Assembly (NCBI GenBank): GCA_046048055.1
Contig: JBJOGW010000091.1
Location: 37,936-101,935 of the forward strand
Reading direction: 5' to 3'
Source of the DNA: SYAC01 sp046048055
GTDB taxonomy: Bacteria; Planctomycetota; Phycisphaerae; Phycisphaerales; SM1A02
DNA: 64,000 bases
Each line of letters starts with the position of its first letter. The stretch's first letter is position 1. The translations under genes were made by a program, and so were the position numbers. This document shows, in pieces, positions 16,422 through 24,525 of this stretch. A model generated the notes under the pieces. The model was given only the letters and a program-made list of their open reading frames with translations. It was not told the DNA's origin and ran no database searches.

Positions 16422-17617
16422 TGACGGAACCGGTGCCGGTGGATCTGGATGCGGTGGGTCGGGCGATCGCCGTGATGATCGTGGCGACCGTTGCGCTGCT
16501 GCTGGCGTTTCTCTCCATCACGCGACCTGCGGCGCGACTGGCCAGGCGTCCGCTTGCCAGCGCCCTGCTGGGCGGTGGTTGGCTGGCGCTGCTGGCGGGC
16601 CTGCTGCTGGGGCCAGGCGGCTTCGAGTTGCTGCAGCGAGGTTCGGTCCTGGAACTGCGACCGCTCACGCAGTTGGGACTGGCGTGGATCGGATTTCTGG
16701 TGGGCCTGCAGCTGAAGCGATCGCTTGTCGCCGCCATTCCCGCCCTGTTGTGGCGCTGGGTGGCCGCGGATGCGGTCGTGAGCATGGTCGTGGGCACGCT
16801 CGCCGCTGGCGCCGTGCTGGCTTGGGCAAGCGGAACGACCGACGTGGGCTTGCTCTGGCCCGCTGCCTCGCTGGTGGGCGCCGCGAGCATCGGATGGTCA
16901 GGAGAATTGCGCTCGTTGCGCGGTTTCGATACCCGCGCGCCGGACGTCGCCGCCATGGTGCGTGCCGGCGCTGGGCTGTGCACCGCGGTGGCGGTGGTGA
17001 TCGCCGACATCGCGAGCAGCGACTTTCACGAGTCACGGTGGCTGGTGACCACGGTGGCGGTGGTGGCAGCGGCCACGCTGAGCCTGCGGGCCGCGCTCGG
17101 GCGAAACGTGGTTCCGGACGGCGGCATCATCCTGGCGCTGCTGGCGACGCTCGCGCTGGTGGCGGGCGCTGCCGCGGCCATCCAGACCGGACCCATTCTC
17201 GGCGGATTCCTGCTTGGGGGGGTCATCACCAACCTGCGAGGCGGATCGATGCGACGCATGGAACGCCTGGTCATGGAGAGCGAGCCAGCCGTGGCCGCGA
17301 TCTTCTTCCTGCTGGCAGGCGTGCTGCTCGGCGGTGCCGACGGAGCATGGCCCTGGGTGCTCGCGGCCTGCATGGTGGGCATTCGATGCACCCTGAAGCC
17401 GGTGGTGGCCAGCCGTGTCCCGGCATGGCTCTGGCAGCGGCCGGGCGCCGCACGCATGCAGTCAGCCGTGGTTCGACAGGCACCGATCGCGGTCGCCCTT
17501 GCGGTCGCTGCGGCGATCGATCGATATGCCATGACCGAGCGAGGCGTGCTCACGGCCGTGGTGATCTCCGGGATGGCATCGACCGTGCTGCCGCTGCTAT
17601 GGAGGCGGCGCGCATGA
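16421..17617 (+). CDS. Cation:proton antiporter-like membrane protein (first of two)
   Basis: 398 aa with 11-12 hydrophobic helices, similar in length to CPA-type antiporters. Helices such as AGLLLGPGGFELL, TQLGLAWIGFLVGLQLK and SLVGAASIGWSGELRSLRGFD show the CPA2 pattern of LGP and LxxIGFLxGL motifs. A clear conserved acidic pair in the middle helix is not evident; the ASLVGAASIGWS segment carries no Asp where many relatives have one. It could therefore be a regulatory or exchange partner of the following protein. It is coupled to neighbours on both sides (TGATG upstream, ATGA downstream). Confidence 0.72.
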   Translation: MTEPVPVDLDAVGRAIAVMIVATVALLLAFLSITRPAARLARRPLASALLGGGWLALLAGLLLGPGGFELLQRGSVLELRPLTQLGLAWIGFLVGLQLKRSLVAAIPALLWRWVAADAVVSMVVGTLAAGAVLAWASGTTDVGLLWPAASLVGAASIGWSGELRSLRGFDTRAPDVAAMVRAGAGLCTAVAVVIADIASSDFHESRWLVTTVAVVAAATLSLRAALGRNVVPDGGIILALLATLALVAGAAAAIQTGPILGGFLLGGVITNLRGGSMRRMERLVMESEPAVAAIFFLLAGVLLGGADGAWPWVLAACMVGIRCTLKPVVASRVPAWLWQRPGAARMQSAVVRQAPIAVALAVAAAIDRYAMTERGVLTAVVISGMASTVLPLLWRRRA

Positions 17618-18978
17618 GACGGCTGCTGTCTCTCCTTGCAGGAACGCTGGTGCTGCTCACCGCCGTGGCGTTGCTGCGAACATGGATCGCCGCGGAGGCC
17701 GGCACCATCGCGACGCGCGGTCCGTTCGATGATCTGGCCGTGACGCCGCCTGCAGGACTGGCGACATCGGCTCTCGCCCTGGGACTGCTCCTGCTGGGAG
17801 CCCTGCTTGCAGGCGAGATCGCGATGCTCGCCGGCCTGCCACGCGTCAGCGGTGCGCTGGTCTGGGGCATCCTGGTCGGTCCGCCGTTGCACGAAGCCAT
17901 CGGCCTGCCATGGCCCCCGCTGCTTCCCCGTGAGGAGCTCTCCTATCTGGAACTCGTCGACGCGCTGGCGGTCAGCCTGATCGGGATGGTGGCGGGCAGC
18001 GAGATCCGCGTCGCCTTTCTGCGCGCCTCGGGCGGCACCGTGGCCAGGCTGGTGGCATGCCAGTCCGCGTGCGTGCTGCTCGTGACCGCCGGCGGTCTGG
18101 TGGCCCTGAGCGGCCATCTCCCCTTGCTGGGCGAAGTGAGCACCAGGGACGCGTGGTTCGTGGCCCTGCTTGTCGGCGTGATCAGCGTGGCCAACAGCCC
18201 GGCGATCGTGGTGGCCATGATCCGGGAGGCGGGCGCGGCCGGGTTCTTTGCACGAACGGCCATGAGCATGACCGTGGCCAAGGACCTGCTGTTGGTCGTG
18301 GCATTCACGGTGCTGCTGGCCTCGTGGACGGCGACCGGGCACGGTGGAGGCGGCGCCGCCTGGCAGGTGACCTGGCACCTCAGCGGATCCCTGCTTGCGG
18401 GACTGGCCGTGGCCGGCGTGCTGCTCGTGCTGGCGTGGTCCACCCGGGCCAGACTGGACCTGCTTCTCGTGGTGGTCGGCTTCGCGATCGCGCTGGCCGG
18501 TCGACTGCTGGAGATCGCGCCACTGCTGGCGGGCATCACCGCGGGGTTCGTGCTGGTCAACGCCGCGCCCAGGCACAGTCAGCGACTCTTCAGCGCGATC
18601 GAGAACCTGCTGCCCGCGACCTACGCCCTGTTCTTCGCGGTGGCAGGCGCACGCATCGGCGTGGAGGCGCTGGCCACGCTGTGGCCGCTGGCTGCCGTCG
18701 TGGCCGGACTTCGACTGCTCGGCAACATCGGTGGGCTGCAGCTTGGATGCCGCTGGAGCGGCATCGAGGGATCCACGCGCGCCTGGCTGTGGACCAGCAT
18801 GATCCCGCAGGCTGGTGTCACGATCGCGCTGGCGTCCGAGGCCCGAGCCGCGTTGCAGGACGAGCCATGGGCCATCACGCTGCACGCCCTGCTGCTCGCG
18901 GTGGTGGCCATCCATGAGCTGCTGGGGCCTCCGCTGCTGCGGCTGGGCCTGCTACGTTCGGGCGAGGTCCGGAGATGA
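17614..18978 (+). CDS. Cation:proton antiporter-like membrane protein (second of two)
   Basis: 454 aa with about 12 helices. The start ATG at 17614 overlaps the previous stop. CPA-type features include LPRVSGALVWGILVGPPLHE, VDALAVSLIGMVAGSEI and the discontinuous helix region VANSPAIVVAMIREAGAAG, followed by ARTAMSMTVAKDLLLVVAF. In many relatives the last helix has a DD pair; here the sequence is KD. The predicted role is exchange of Na+ or K+ for H+ across the inner membrane. The EIIA and PII-like proteins encoded upstream suggest metabolic control. Its stop overlaps the tatD start in ATGA (18975-18978). Confidence 0.78.
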   Translation: MRRLLSLLAGTLVLLTAVALLRTWIAAEAGTIATRGPFDDLAVTPPAGLATSALALGLLLLGALLAGEIAMLAGLPRVSGALVWGILVGPPLHEAIGLPWPPLLPREELSYLELVDALAVSLIGMVAGSEIRVAFLRASGGTVARLVACQSACVLLVTAGGLVALSGHLPLLGEVSTRDAWFVALLVGVISVANSPAIVVAMIREAGAAGFFARTAMSMTVAKDLLLVVAFTVLLASWTATGHGGGGAAWQVTWHLSGSLLAGLAVAGVLLVLAWSTRARLDLLLVVVGFAIALAGRLLEIAPLLAGITAGFVLVNAAPRHSQRLFSAIENLLPATYALFFAVAGARIGVEALATLWPLAAVVAGLRLLGNIGGLQLGCRWSGIEGSTRAWLWTSMIPQAGVTIALASEARAALQDEPWAITLHALLLAVVAIHELLGPPLLRLGLLRSGEVRR

Positions 18979-19757
18979 TCGACACCCACTGCCACCTCAC
19001 CTACACGCAGTACGCGGGCCAGGTTCCCCAGGAGCTGGAGCGCATGCGCGCAGCCGGCGTGAGGGCCTGCATCACCGTGGGCACCACGACCGCCGACAGC
19101 GAGCGAGGCTGCTCGCTCGCCGCCGCGCATGCCGAGGTCTGGGCCAGTGCCGGCGTGCACCCGTTGCACAGCGACGAGCCCGTGGATTGGGGCCTGCTGC
19201 ATCGATGCGGCATGCATCCTCGCTGCGTGGCGTGGGGTGAGTTGGGACTGGACCGCCACTACGACACGCCCTCGCAGGCCCTGCAGGTGGCGGCGCTCGA
19301 GGGCCAGCTCGATCGCATCGCGCGCTGGGCGGGCGAGGGACTGCGCAAGCCCGTCATCATCCATTGCCGCGATGCCTTCGACGACCTGCTGCCGCGACTG
19401 GCCGACAGCGGGCTGCCGGCGGACCGTTTCGTCTTTCACTGCTTCAGCGGCACCGCGGCGGAGGCACGGCGCGTGCTGGACTTCGGCGCGTGGATCAGCT
19501 TCACCGGCATCGTGACCTATCGCAACGCCCCGCAGGTGCAGGAGGCGGCCCGGCTGGTGCCCGCCGACCGGATCATGGCTGAAACCGATGCGCCATTCCT
19601 CTCGCCGGAACCCATGCGCTCCTCGAAGCCCAACCGACCGGCCCACGTGATGCTGGTGGCCCGGCAGCTGGCCATGCTGCGCGGACTGGAGGAAGATGCC
19701 TGCATGCAGCTGCTGGACCGCAACGCGTGCCGCTTCTTCGGACTGCCGGGCGCCTGA
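18975..19757 (+). CDS. tatD: TatD family metal-dependent hydrolase
   Basis: 260 aa TIM-barrel amidohydrolase relative. Metal ligands are visible at DTHCHL (residues 3-8), ELGLDRHYD, VIIHCRDA, FHCFSGT and AETDAPFLSP. Family members are Mg-dependent 3'-5' DNases and quality-control nucleases; TatD itself is not required for Tat transport despite its name. The gene is coupled by ATGA to the antiporter gene and lies 33 bp before tatC, so both could be on the same long message. Confidence 0.93.
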   Translation: MIDTHCHLTYTQYAGQVPQELERMRAAGVRACITVGTTTADSERGCSLAAAHAEVWASAGVHPLHSDEPVDWGLLHRCGMHPRCVAWGELGLDRHYDTPSQALQVAALEGQLDRIARWAGEGLRKPVIIHCRDAFDDLLPRLADSGLPADRFVFHCFSGTAAEARRVLDFGAWISFTGIVTYRNAPQVQEAARLVPADRIMAETDAPFLSPEPMRSSKPNRPAHVMLVARQLAMLRGLEEDACMQLLDRNACRFFGLPGA

Positions 19758-19790
19758 GGACGCCATGGCCGCGCGGGATACGATCCCCGA

Positions 19791-20798
19791 ATGGACCAGC
19801 CCGCCACGCCAACGACCGAACGGGGCGTGATGACGCTGGGCGATCACCTGGACGAGCTGCGCCGTCGCCTCATGTGGGGGCTGGTGGTTCCGATCCCGAT
19901 CGCCGTGCTCGCATTCGGCTGGGCGGAACCCATCCGTGACTTCCTCTGCAAGCCGGCGATCGAGGCGCTGCAGTCGCATCACCTGCCGGCACAGTTGCAG
20001 GTGCTCAGCCCCATCGAGACGCTCGGCACCGACCTGAAGCTGGCCCTGGTCACGGCGCTGGTGCTGGGTGCCCCGTGGATCGCGCTGCAGGTGTGGAAGT
20101 TCGTGGAGCCCGGCCTGTACGCCCACGAGCGACGCTTCGTGCACCTGCTGGTGCCCCTCTCGGCCGTGCTCACGGTGTGTGGCCTGCTGCTGCTGCACTT
20201 CGTGATCATGCCCATGATGCTGCAGGTGCTGGTGGGCATGGGAAGCCAGCAGCCCGTGCGGCTGCCGATCACCGCACCCGGCGAGCAGGCCCCCGCGCTG
20301 CCCGATCTTCCGATCCTGACCGAACCTCCGGCCAGCGCGCAGCCCGGGCAGATGTGGCTCACGCCGGATCGACGGCTGCAGGTGGCCATTCCCGGCGAAG
20401 ACGGCTCGCTCGAGGTGCTTGGCGTGCCGCTGCTGCAGGGTGGACGGCTGTCGCAGCAGTTCCGTCTGCGCGAGTACCTGGACTTCACGCTGGACTTCGC
20501 GCTGGGCATCACGGTGGCCTTCCAGACGCCTCTGGTGGTGCTGCTGCTGGGATGGCTCGGTGTGCTCACGCCGGACCGCCTGGGTGCCTTCCGGCGTTAC
20601 GCGCTGTTCCTGTCCGCCGTGGTGGCGGCCGTGGTCACGCCGAGCGGCGATCCGTTCTCGCTGGCGCTGCTGGCGGTGCCGGTGTACCTGCTCTACGAGT
20701 TCGGCATCCTGCTGCTGCGCGTGGCGCCACCCGTGGCCGTGGCGCAAGGCGAGGTGTTCGGGCGGCTGCTGCGTCTGGTGCGCGGCCGGGATGCCTGA
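19791..20798 (+). CDS. tatC: Sec-independent protein translocase TatC with enlarged periplasmic loop
   Basis: 335 aa. TatC landmarks are MTLGDHLDELRRRL (residues 14-27), SPIETLGTDLKLAL, APWIALQVWKFVEPGLYAHERR and, near the end, TPSGDPFSLALLAVPVYLLYEFGI. It forms the receptor core for twin-arginine signal peptides such as that of ActB. Residues of about 145-225 form an insertion between the third and fourth helices, rich in Pro and polar residues; E. coli TatC is about 260 aa. No tatA or tatB gene is in the window. Confidence 0.95.
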   Translation: MDQPATPTTERGVMTLGDHLDELRRRLMWGLVVPIPIAVLAFGWAEPIRDFLCKPAIEALQSHHLPAQLQVLSPIETLGTDLKLALVTALVLGAPWIALQVWKFVEPGLYAHERRFVHLLVPLSAVLTVCGLLLLHFVIMPMMLQVLVGMGSQQPVRLPITAPGEQAPALPDLPILTEPPASAQPGQMWLTPDRRLQVAIPGEDGSLEVLGVPLLQGGRLSQQFRLREYLDFTLDFALGITVAFQTPLVVLLLGWLGVLTPDRLGAFRRYALFLSAVVAAVVTPSGDPFSLALLAVPVYLLYEFGILLLRVAPPVAVAQGEVFGRLLRLVRGRDA

Positions 20799-20841
20799 AG
20801 CCATGGGCACCCGGACCATGCTGCGGCAGGAGCGGCGGTGG

Positions 20842-21348
20842 GTGAACAACCTGCGTCCCCACCACGCGTGGGTCACCCATCGGGATCTGCGGATGATGCG
20901 CCGGGCGCTGGACCTGGCCCGACAGGCCGCCGCAGCTGGCGAGGTGCCGGTGGGCGCGGTGATCTACCGAGGCGACGAGATCGTGGCGGAGGCGGCCAAT
21001 GACCGGGAGGCCACCGCCGATCCGGGCGGACACGCCGAGATGGTGGCGTTGCGTCGCGCGGGCGCTCGGCTTGGCACGTGGCGGTTGCAGGACTGCCGGA
21101 TGGCGGTGACGCTTGAGCCGTGCCCCATGTGCGCGGGGGCCCTGGTCAACGCTCGTCTGGGTGGGCTGCTGTTCGGGGCCTTCGATCCCAAGGCAGGTGC
21201 CGTTGGCACGCTGTACGACATCCCCCGGGATCCCCGGCTCAACCACCGGCTGCCCTGCGTTGGGGGGGTGCTTGCACCGGAAGCCGCCGGATTGCTGCGG
21301 CAATTCTTCGCGGCACGACGCGGAGCAGCCAGGTCCGGTAAACGCTGA
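20842..21348 (+). CDS. tadA: tRNA-specific adenosine deaminase
   Basis: 168 aa from GTG 20842. The cytidine/deoxycytidylate deaminase fold shows zinc ligands HAEM (proton-shuttle Glu) and EPCPMCAGALVNAR (PCxxC), with GEVPVGAVIY before and FDPKAGAVGTLYDIP after, the TadA signature. It converts A34 to inosine in the tRNA-Arg(ACG) anticodon. I chose the GTG because AGGAG (20828-20832) sits nine bases upstream and the length then fits the family; ATG codons at 20791, 20803 and 20818 are in frame alternatives, the first overlapping tatC. Confidence 0.88.
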   Translation: MNNLRPHHAWVTHRDLRMMRRALDLARQAAAAGEVPVGAVIYRGDEIVAEAANDREATADPGGHAEMVALRRAGARLGTWRLQDCRMAVTLEPCPMCAGALVNARLGGLLFGAFDPKAGAVGTLYDIPRDPRLNHRLPCVGGVLAPEAAGLLRQFFAARRGAARSGKR

Positions 21349-21419
21349 CGGTCTGTGCACCTCAACGGTCCGGATTTGGAAGGAACCGCCTGACATCGGG
21401 CTTCCGAATACCACCTTGT

Positions 21420-21469
21420 GACCGTCCGCCTTGAGGGAGGCGGTCGGTGCCTGACGGGCACCTGTCAGG
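21420..21469 (+). promoter_or_regulatory. Cluster of mutually exclusive hairpins between tadA and the next gene
   Basis: Three stems share bases. (a) 21421-21431 pairs with 21438-21448, ten of eleven positions. (b) GGTGCC (21446-21451) pairs with GGCACC (21457-21462). (c) CCTGAC (21450-21455) pairs with GTCAGG (21464-21469). Stems a and b, and b and c, cannot form together. It lies 72 bp after tadA and about 30 bp before the secreted protein gene. It could end tadA transcription or act as a leader; there is no U-tract. Confidence 0.4.
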
Positions 21470-21499
21470 GATCGGGCATCGCGAGGAGAGGGACCGAAG

Positions 21500-22636
21500 A
21501 TGCACAAGTTCAGGGAAAGGCAGCGCGCCGCACGGCGCGCGACGTGCGTGCTCATCGGGGGCGGCTTGACGGCCATGCTGACGGCTTCAGCCGTGGCCAA
21601 CGTGGTGACGTTCGATCCATCGGGCAGCAAGATCATGGCCGGCGACCGCAACGTGCTCGAAGGCCGTGGCGCGGTGGGCGGCGGTGAATCCCAGCCATTC
21701 AACGAGAACTTGACGGTGCGGACGATCAAGATGGGCAATCGCACCATCTCCGCGGAGCGGGGTGACTTTCGACCGCCCAGCGAGGCCCGGCTGCTGGCGG
21801 CCCAGGACGGCTCGGACTCGTTCGAGGATGTGCCCCCCGACGCCGTGAGCCGGAATGCGCAGACCAAGGCCGACTTCCGCCTGGCGCTCACGCAGGATGT
21901 GCAGGCCCCGGACTCGATGACGCCGCTTGATGCGATGAGCACACCCGACTTCGGGCGGATGATGATGCCCGACGGGGCCCATGCCACTCGAACCCAGATC
22001 TTCATGTCCATGCCCGAGGTCGACGATGACCCGCTGGCCAACGACGACTGGCCTGAACTGCTGATCATCGGATCCGTTCCGAGCAAGGCCATCACCATCA
22101 CCCCGATCCTGGACGGAACGCCGGGGGATCCCGAGAGCCTGGTGTTCGGCACCCCTTTCACGATCGCGCCGAGCACGCTGAGCCGCGGGGCCACGGGTCT
22201 GAGCATGGTCTTTGGTGCCGCGCCCGCGCCTGAAGCCTTGAACGTGATCGGGCTGGACATGTCCGGCGAACTGGGCGTGCTGCCGGGCCAGAGCGTGGTG
22301 GGCTACCAGATGGACGTGCCACCTGGCGCGAGCTTTCCGGTGAAGATGGTTCCTGTGGGGCAGCAGGCGGATGTTCTTGCGAGTTTCAACGATGGATTTG
22401 CCCAGATCGTCGGTCCCGTCACCGATCCCCCGCCGAACTTGTTTGCGCCGTCGCCACCGCTGGAGTTGCCGCCGGAGGCCAATCTGCGTGACTACGCACT
22501 GCTTCCGTTCCAGCCGAGCGATCAGGCCTTCGTCAATCCACCTGTCCCACCACCTCCGCCGCCGATCCCGGCTCCGGGTTCAGTGGCCCTGCTCGTGGGT
22601 GCCGGCTCGCTGAGCATCCGACGACGACGCGGGTGA
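21500..22636 (+). CDS. Secreted protein with C-terminal PAPG sorting-type tail
   Basis: 378 aa. An Arg-rich start and a hydrophobic segment (VLIGGGLTAMLTASAVANV) form a signal peptide. The middle is acidic and unrecognised. The C-terminus has a Pro run (VPPPPPPIPAPG), a short hydrophobic stretch (SVALLVGAGSLSI) and RRRRG, the tripartite layout of PEP-CTERM-like exosortase substrates that planctomycetes use, although the family motif varies. The start is supported by AGGAG about a dozen bases upstream. Its last 57 bp overlap truD on the opposite strand. Function unknown. Confidence 0.72.
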   Translation: MHKFRERQRAARRATCVLIGGGLTAMLTASAVANVVTFDPSGSKIMAGDRNVLEGRGAVGGGESQPFNENLTVRTIKMGNRTISAERGDFRPPSEARLLAAQDGSDSFEDVPPDAVSRNAQTKADFRLALTQDVQAPDSMTPLDAMSTPDFGRMMMPDGAHATRTQIFMSMPEVDDDPLANDDWPELLIIGSVPSKAITITPILDGTPGDPESLVFGTPFTIAPSTLSRGATGLSMVFGAAPAPEALNVIGLDMSGELGVLPGQSVVGYQMDVPPGASFPVKMVPVGQQADVLASFNDGFAQIVGPVTDPPPNLFAPSPPLELPPEANLRDYALLPFQPSDQAFVNPPVPPPPPPIPAPGSVALLVGAGSLSIRRRRG

Positions 22637-23896
22637 CTCGGCACCCGAGTCGGGCTCGTCACCCATGACCTCTGCCAGCACGCTGGTGGCGTAGCCGCCG
22701 CGCGGCAGGTCGAAGGCGACCCGGATGTAGGGACCATGCTCGTCCACGCCCGACTCCACCTGCGGATCCGTCACCCGCATTCGAAGGCTTCTCCGCTCGC
22801 CCGGCTCGCCGGTGGCTGCCAGATGCGTGGCGCCGTGGCCGAACGGCTCGAGCGCCGCGCGCTCCAGTTCCGCGCACGCGTCCTCGGCCGGCATGACCTC
22901 GGCGCCAGGCATGGGACCCGTGGGCGAGCAGTCGAAGGACAGCAGCCGCTCGTCCAGACTCCGGCCACCCTCCGACAGGTCCGCCGTGCCCACCCGGAAC
23001 AGCGATCGACCCGGATGCAGAATGGCAAGGTCGCCCGGCACGAACCGATCGAACAGCCCCAGACGCATGCGATGACCGAGCACCCGGTTGAACGCGGCGC
23101 TCTGGGCTGCGTGCACCCAGAATTGCCGGGTGTGACGCGGAATCGCCATCACGGCCTGACGCGGTGACCGCCCGCCGGCAAGCGCCCGGACCGCTGCGCG
23201 CTCGGCACGATCCGGACGGCTCCACGCGGAGAGGCTGGATGACATGTCTCCGGCGTCGTAACGGGCCCGGGCGTACTGCTGCGATGGCGGGAACGGTGAT
23301 CCATGGCTGCCGAGCAGTTCATCGAGCAGCGCTTGCCACTGTTCCTGGGCCAGAAGCATGCCAAGCCGATGCCCGTTGAGACGGTGGCCAAATCGCTGGC
23401 GTCCGAAGGCATTGGGGCAACCTCGTCGCGTCAACGCCTCGAGCCCCCGTCGAACCTGCGGCGCCCGCAACGGATCGCATCCGCGGATGCGGATGGAGAA
23501 GCGATTGCCTCGCAGCTGTCCCGGACGCAGTTTGGCCTGGTGCCGCCGCGCCCACAGGACCTGCAGGTTCGGATGCTGGATGACCGGCGGATCGGGCAGG
23601 CCCGGCAGGTGCACCGAGATGGTCTGCCGCGTGATCGCCACGCGATCCTTCATGCCGGCGTGACCCACGGCGTGCACGGGCACGCCACAGTGACGGGCCA
23701 CCGCATCCACCATGTCGTCGTGGCTCAGTCCGGACTTCTGGATGCCCATGTGCAGGTGCTCACCCTGGCCACTGGGCTCGACGAGCGGGGTCTCGTCCAC
23801 GAGGAAATCCTCGGGGCGCGACTTGATGCGGCCCCCCAAGGGCGGCCATTCGAGCAACCGCACGGCCAGCAACGGATCCGGCACGTGTTCGCTCAC
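22580..23896 (-). CDS. truD: tRNA pseudouridine(13) synthase TruD
   Basis: 438 aa from a GTG at 23896 that overlaps the upstream stop (GTGA). TruD landmarks are FLVDETPL near the start, VGHAGMKDRVAITRQ (catalytic Asp) near residue 80, the RGNRFSIRIRG segment, and PNAFGRQRFGH. It isomerises U13 in tRNA-Glu. The C-terminal tail (about 30 residues after VLAEVMGDE) is polar and unrecognised. Encoded in a coupled trio with the HAD hydrolase and the BFN-family gene, and overlapping the + strand gene at its 3' end by 57 bp. Confidence 0.92.
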   Translation of the reverse strand: MSEHVPDPLLAVRLLEWPPLGGRIKSRPEDFLVDETPLVEPSGQGEHLHMGIQKSGLSHDDMVDAVARHCGVPVHAVGHAGMKDRVAITRQTISVHLPGLPDPPVIQHPNLQVLWARRHQAKLRPGQLRGNRFSIRIRGCDPLRAPQVRRGLEALTRRGCPNAFGRQRFGHRLNGHRLGMLLAQEQWQALLDELLGSHGSPFPPSQQYARARYDAGDMSSSLSAWSRPDRAERAAVRALAGGRSPRQAVMAIPRHTRQFWVHAAQSAAFNRVLGHRMRLGLFDRFVPGDLAILHPGRSLFRVGTADLSEGGRSLDERLLSFDCSPTGPMPGAEVMPAEDACAELERAALEPFGHGATHLAATGEPGERRSLRMRVTDPQVESGVDEHGPYIRVAFDLPRGGYATSVLAEVMGDEPDSGAESPASSSDAQRAGTHEQGH

Positions 23897-24525
23897 GGCA
23901 GCACACCCGCCGATCGCAGCGCCGACCGGATCTGCGGCACGGTCTCGCGCGTCGGGTCCACCTGATGCGCCCGCCATCCGAGCGCCGCCGCGGCCTCAAC
24001 GTTGTGCGGCAGGTCGTCGAAGTAGACGATGTCACCGCCCGAGGCGCCCACGCGATCCTGGAACGCCGCGAAGATGCGGTGATCCGGCTTCTCCAGGCCC
24101 ATCTGGTGCGACGCATGCCTGTGATGAAGCCGCTGGAAGAACGACATGCCCTGCAACTGCTCCCAGTGGAGGGCATTCGTGTTGGAGAGGCAGGCAGTGC
24201 GGTGGCCGCTGGCCACGATCTCGCCAAGCACGGCGGGGACATCGGCGTACTCCCCCAGGATCCACGACGCGTGGACCCGCCGGGCCTCGGCGGCGGCCAG
24301 AGCCGAACCCGTGCAGCGGCTCAGGCCCTCGAAGAACGCCTCGTCCGGAATCGCACCCCGCTGGTGCCGTGAGATCAGGTCACGCACCGCCGCAGGATCG
24401 GCCAAGGACGGATCCACCCCGCAGGTCACGCCCGCGGCGCGACAGCCCTGATGCCAGTCACGGCAGATCCGCACCAGCACCCCGCCCAGGTCGAACGCCA
24501 CCAGCACCCCTTGGGCCTGGGTCAC
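23893..24525 (-). CDS. HAD superfamily hydrolase (phosphatase-like)
   Basis: 210 aa from a GTG at 24525 that overlaps the upstream stop. The four HAD motifs are present: FDLGGVLVRI (motif I; the second residue of the usual DxD is Gly, common in the YihX/epoxide-hydrolase-like subgroup), TACLSNTNALH (motif II), GLEKPDHRIF (motif III Lys) and IVYFDDLPHNVEAA (motif IV). Substrate cannot be read from sequence. YihX-like members dephosphorylate sugar phosphates such as glucose-1-phosphate. GTGA overlap with truD below. Confidence 0.88.
   Translation of the reverse strand: MTQAQGVLVAFDLGGVLVRICRDWHQGCRAAGVTCGVDPSLADPAAVRDLISRHQRGAIPDEAFFEGLSRCTGSALAAAEARRVHASWILGEYADVPAVLGEIVASGHRTACLSNTNALHWEQLQGMSFFQRLHHRHASHQMGLEKPDHRIFAAFQDRVGASGGDIVYFDDLPHNVEAAAALGWRAHQVDPTRETVPQIRSALRSAGVLP

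Noticed and set aside
16405..17613. A long frame extending the second antiporter upstream
   Set aside because: The extension overlaps the first antiporter in another frame and gives low-complexity Gly/Arg/Ala sequence. The ATGA start at 17614 is better supported by spacing and helix layout.
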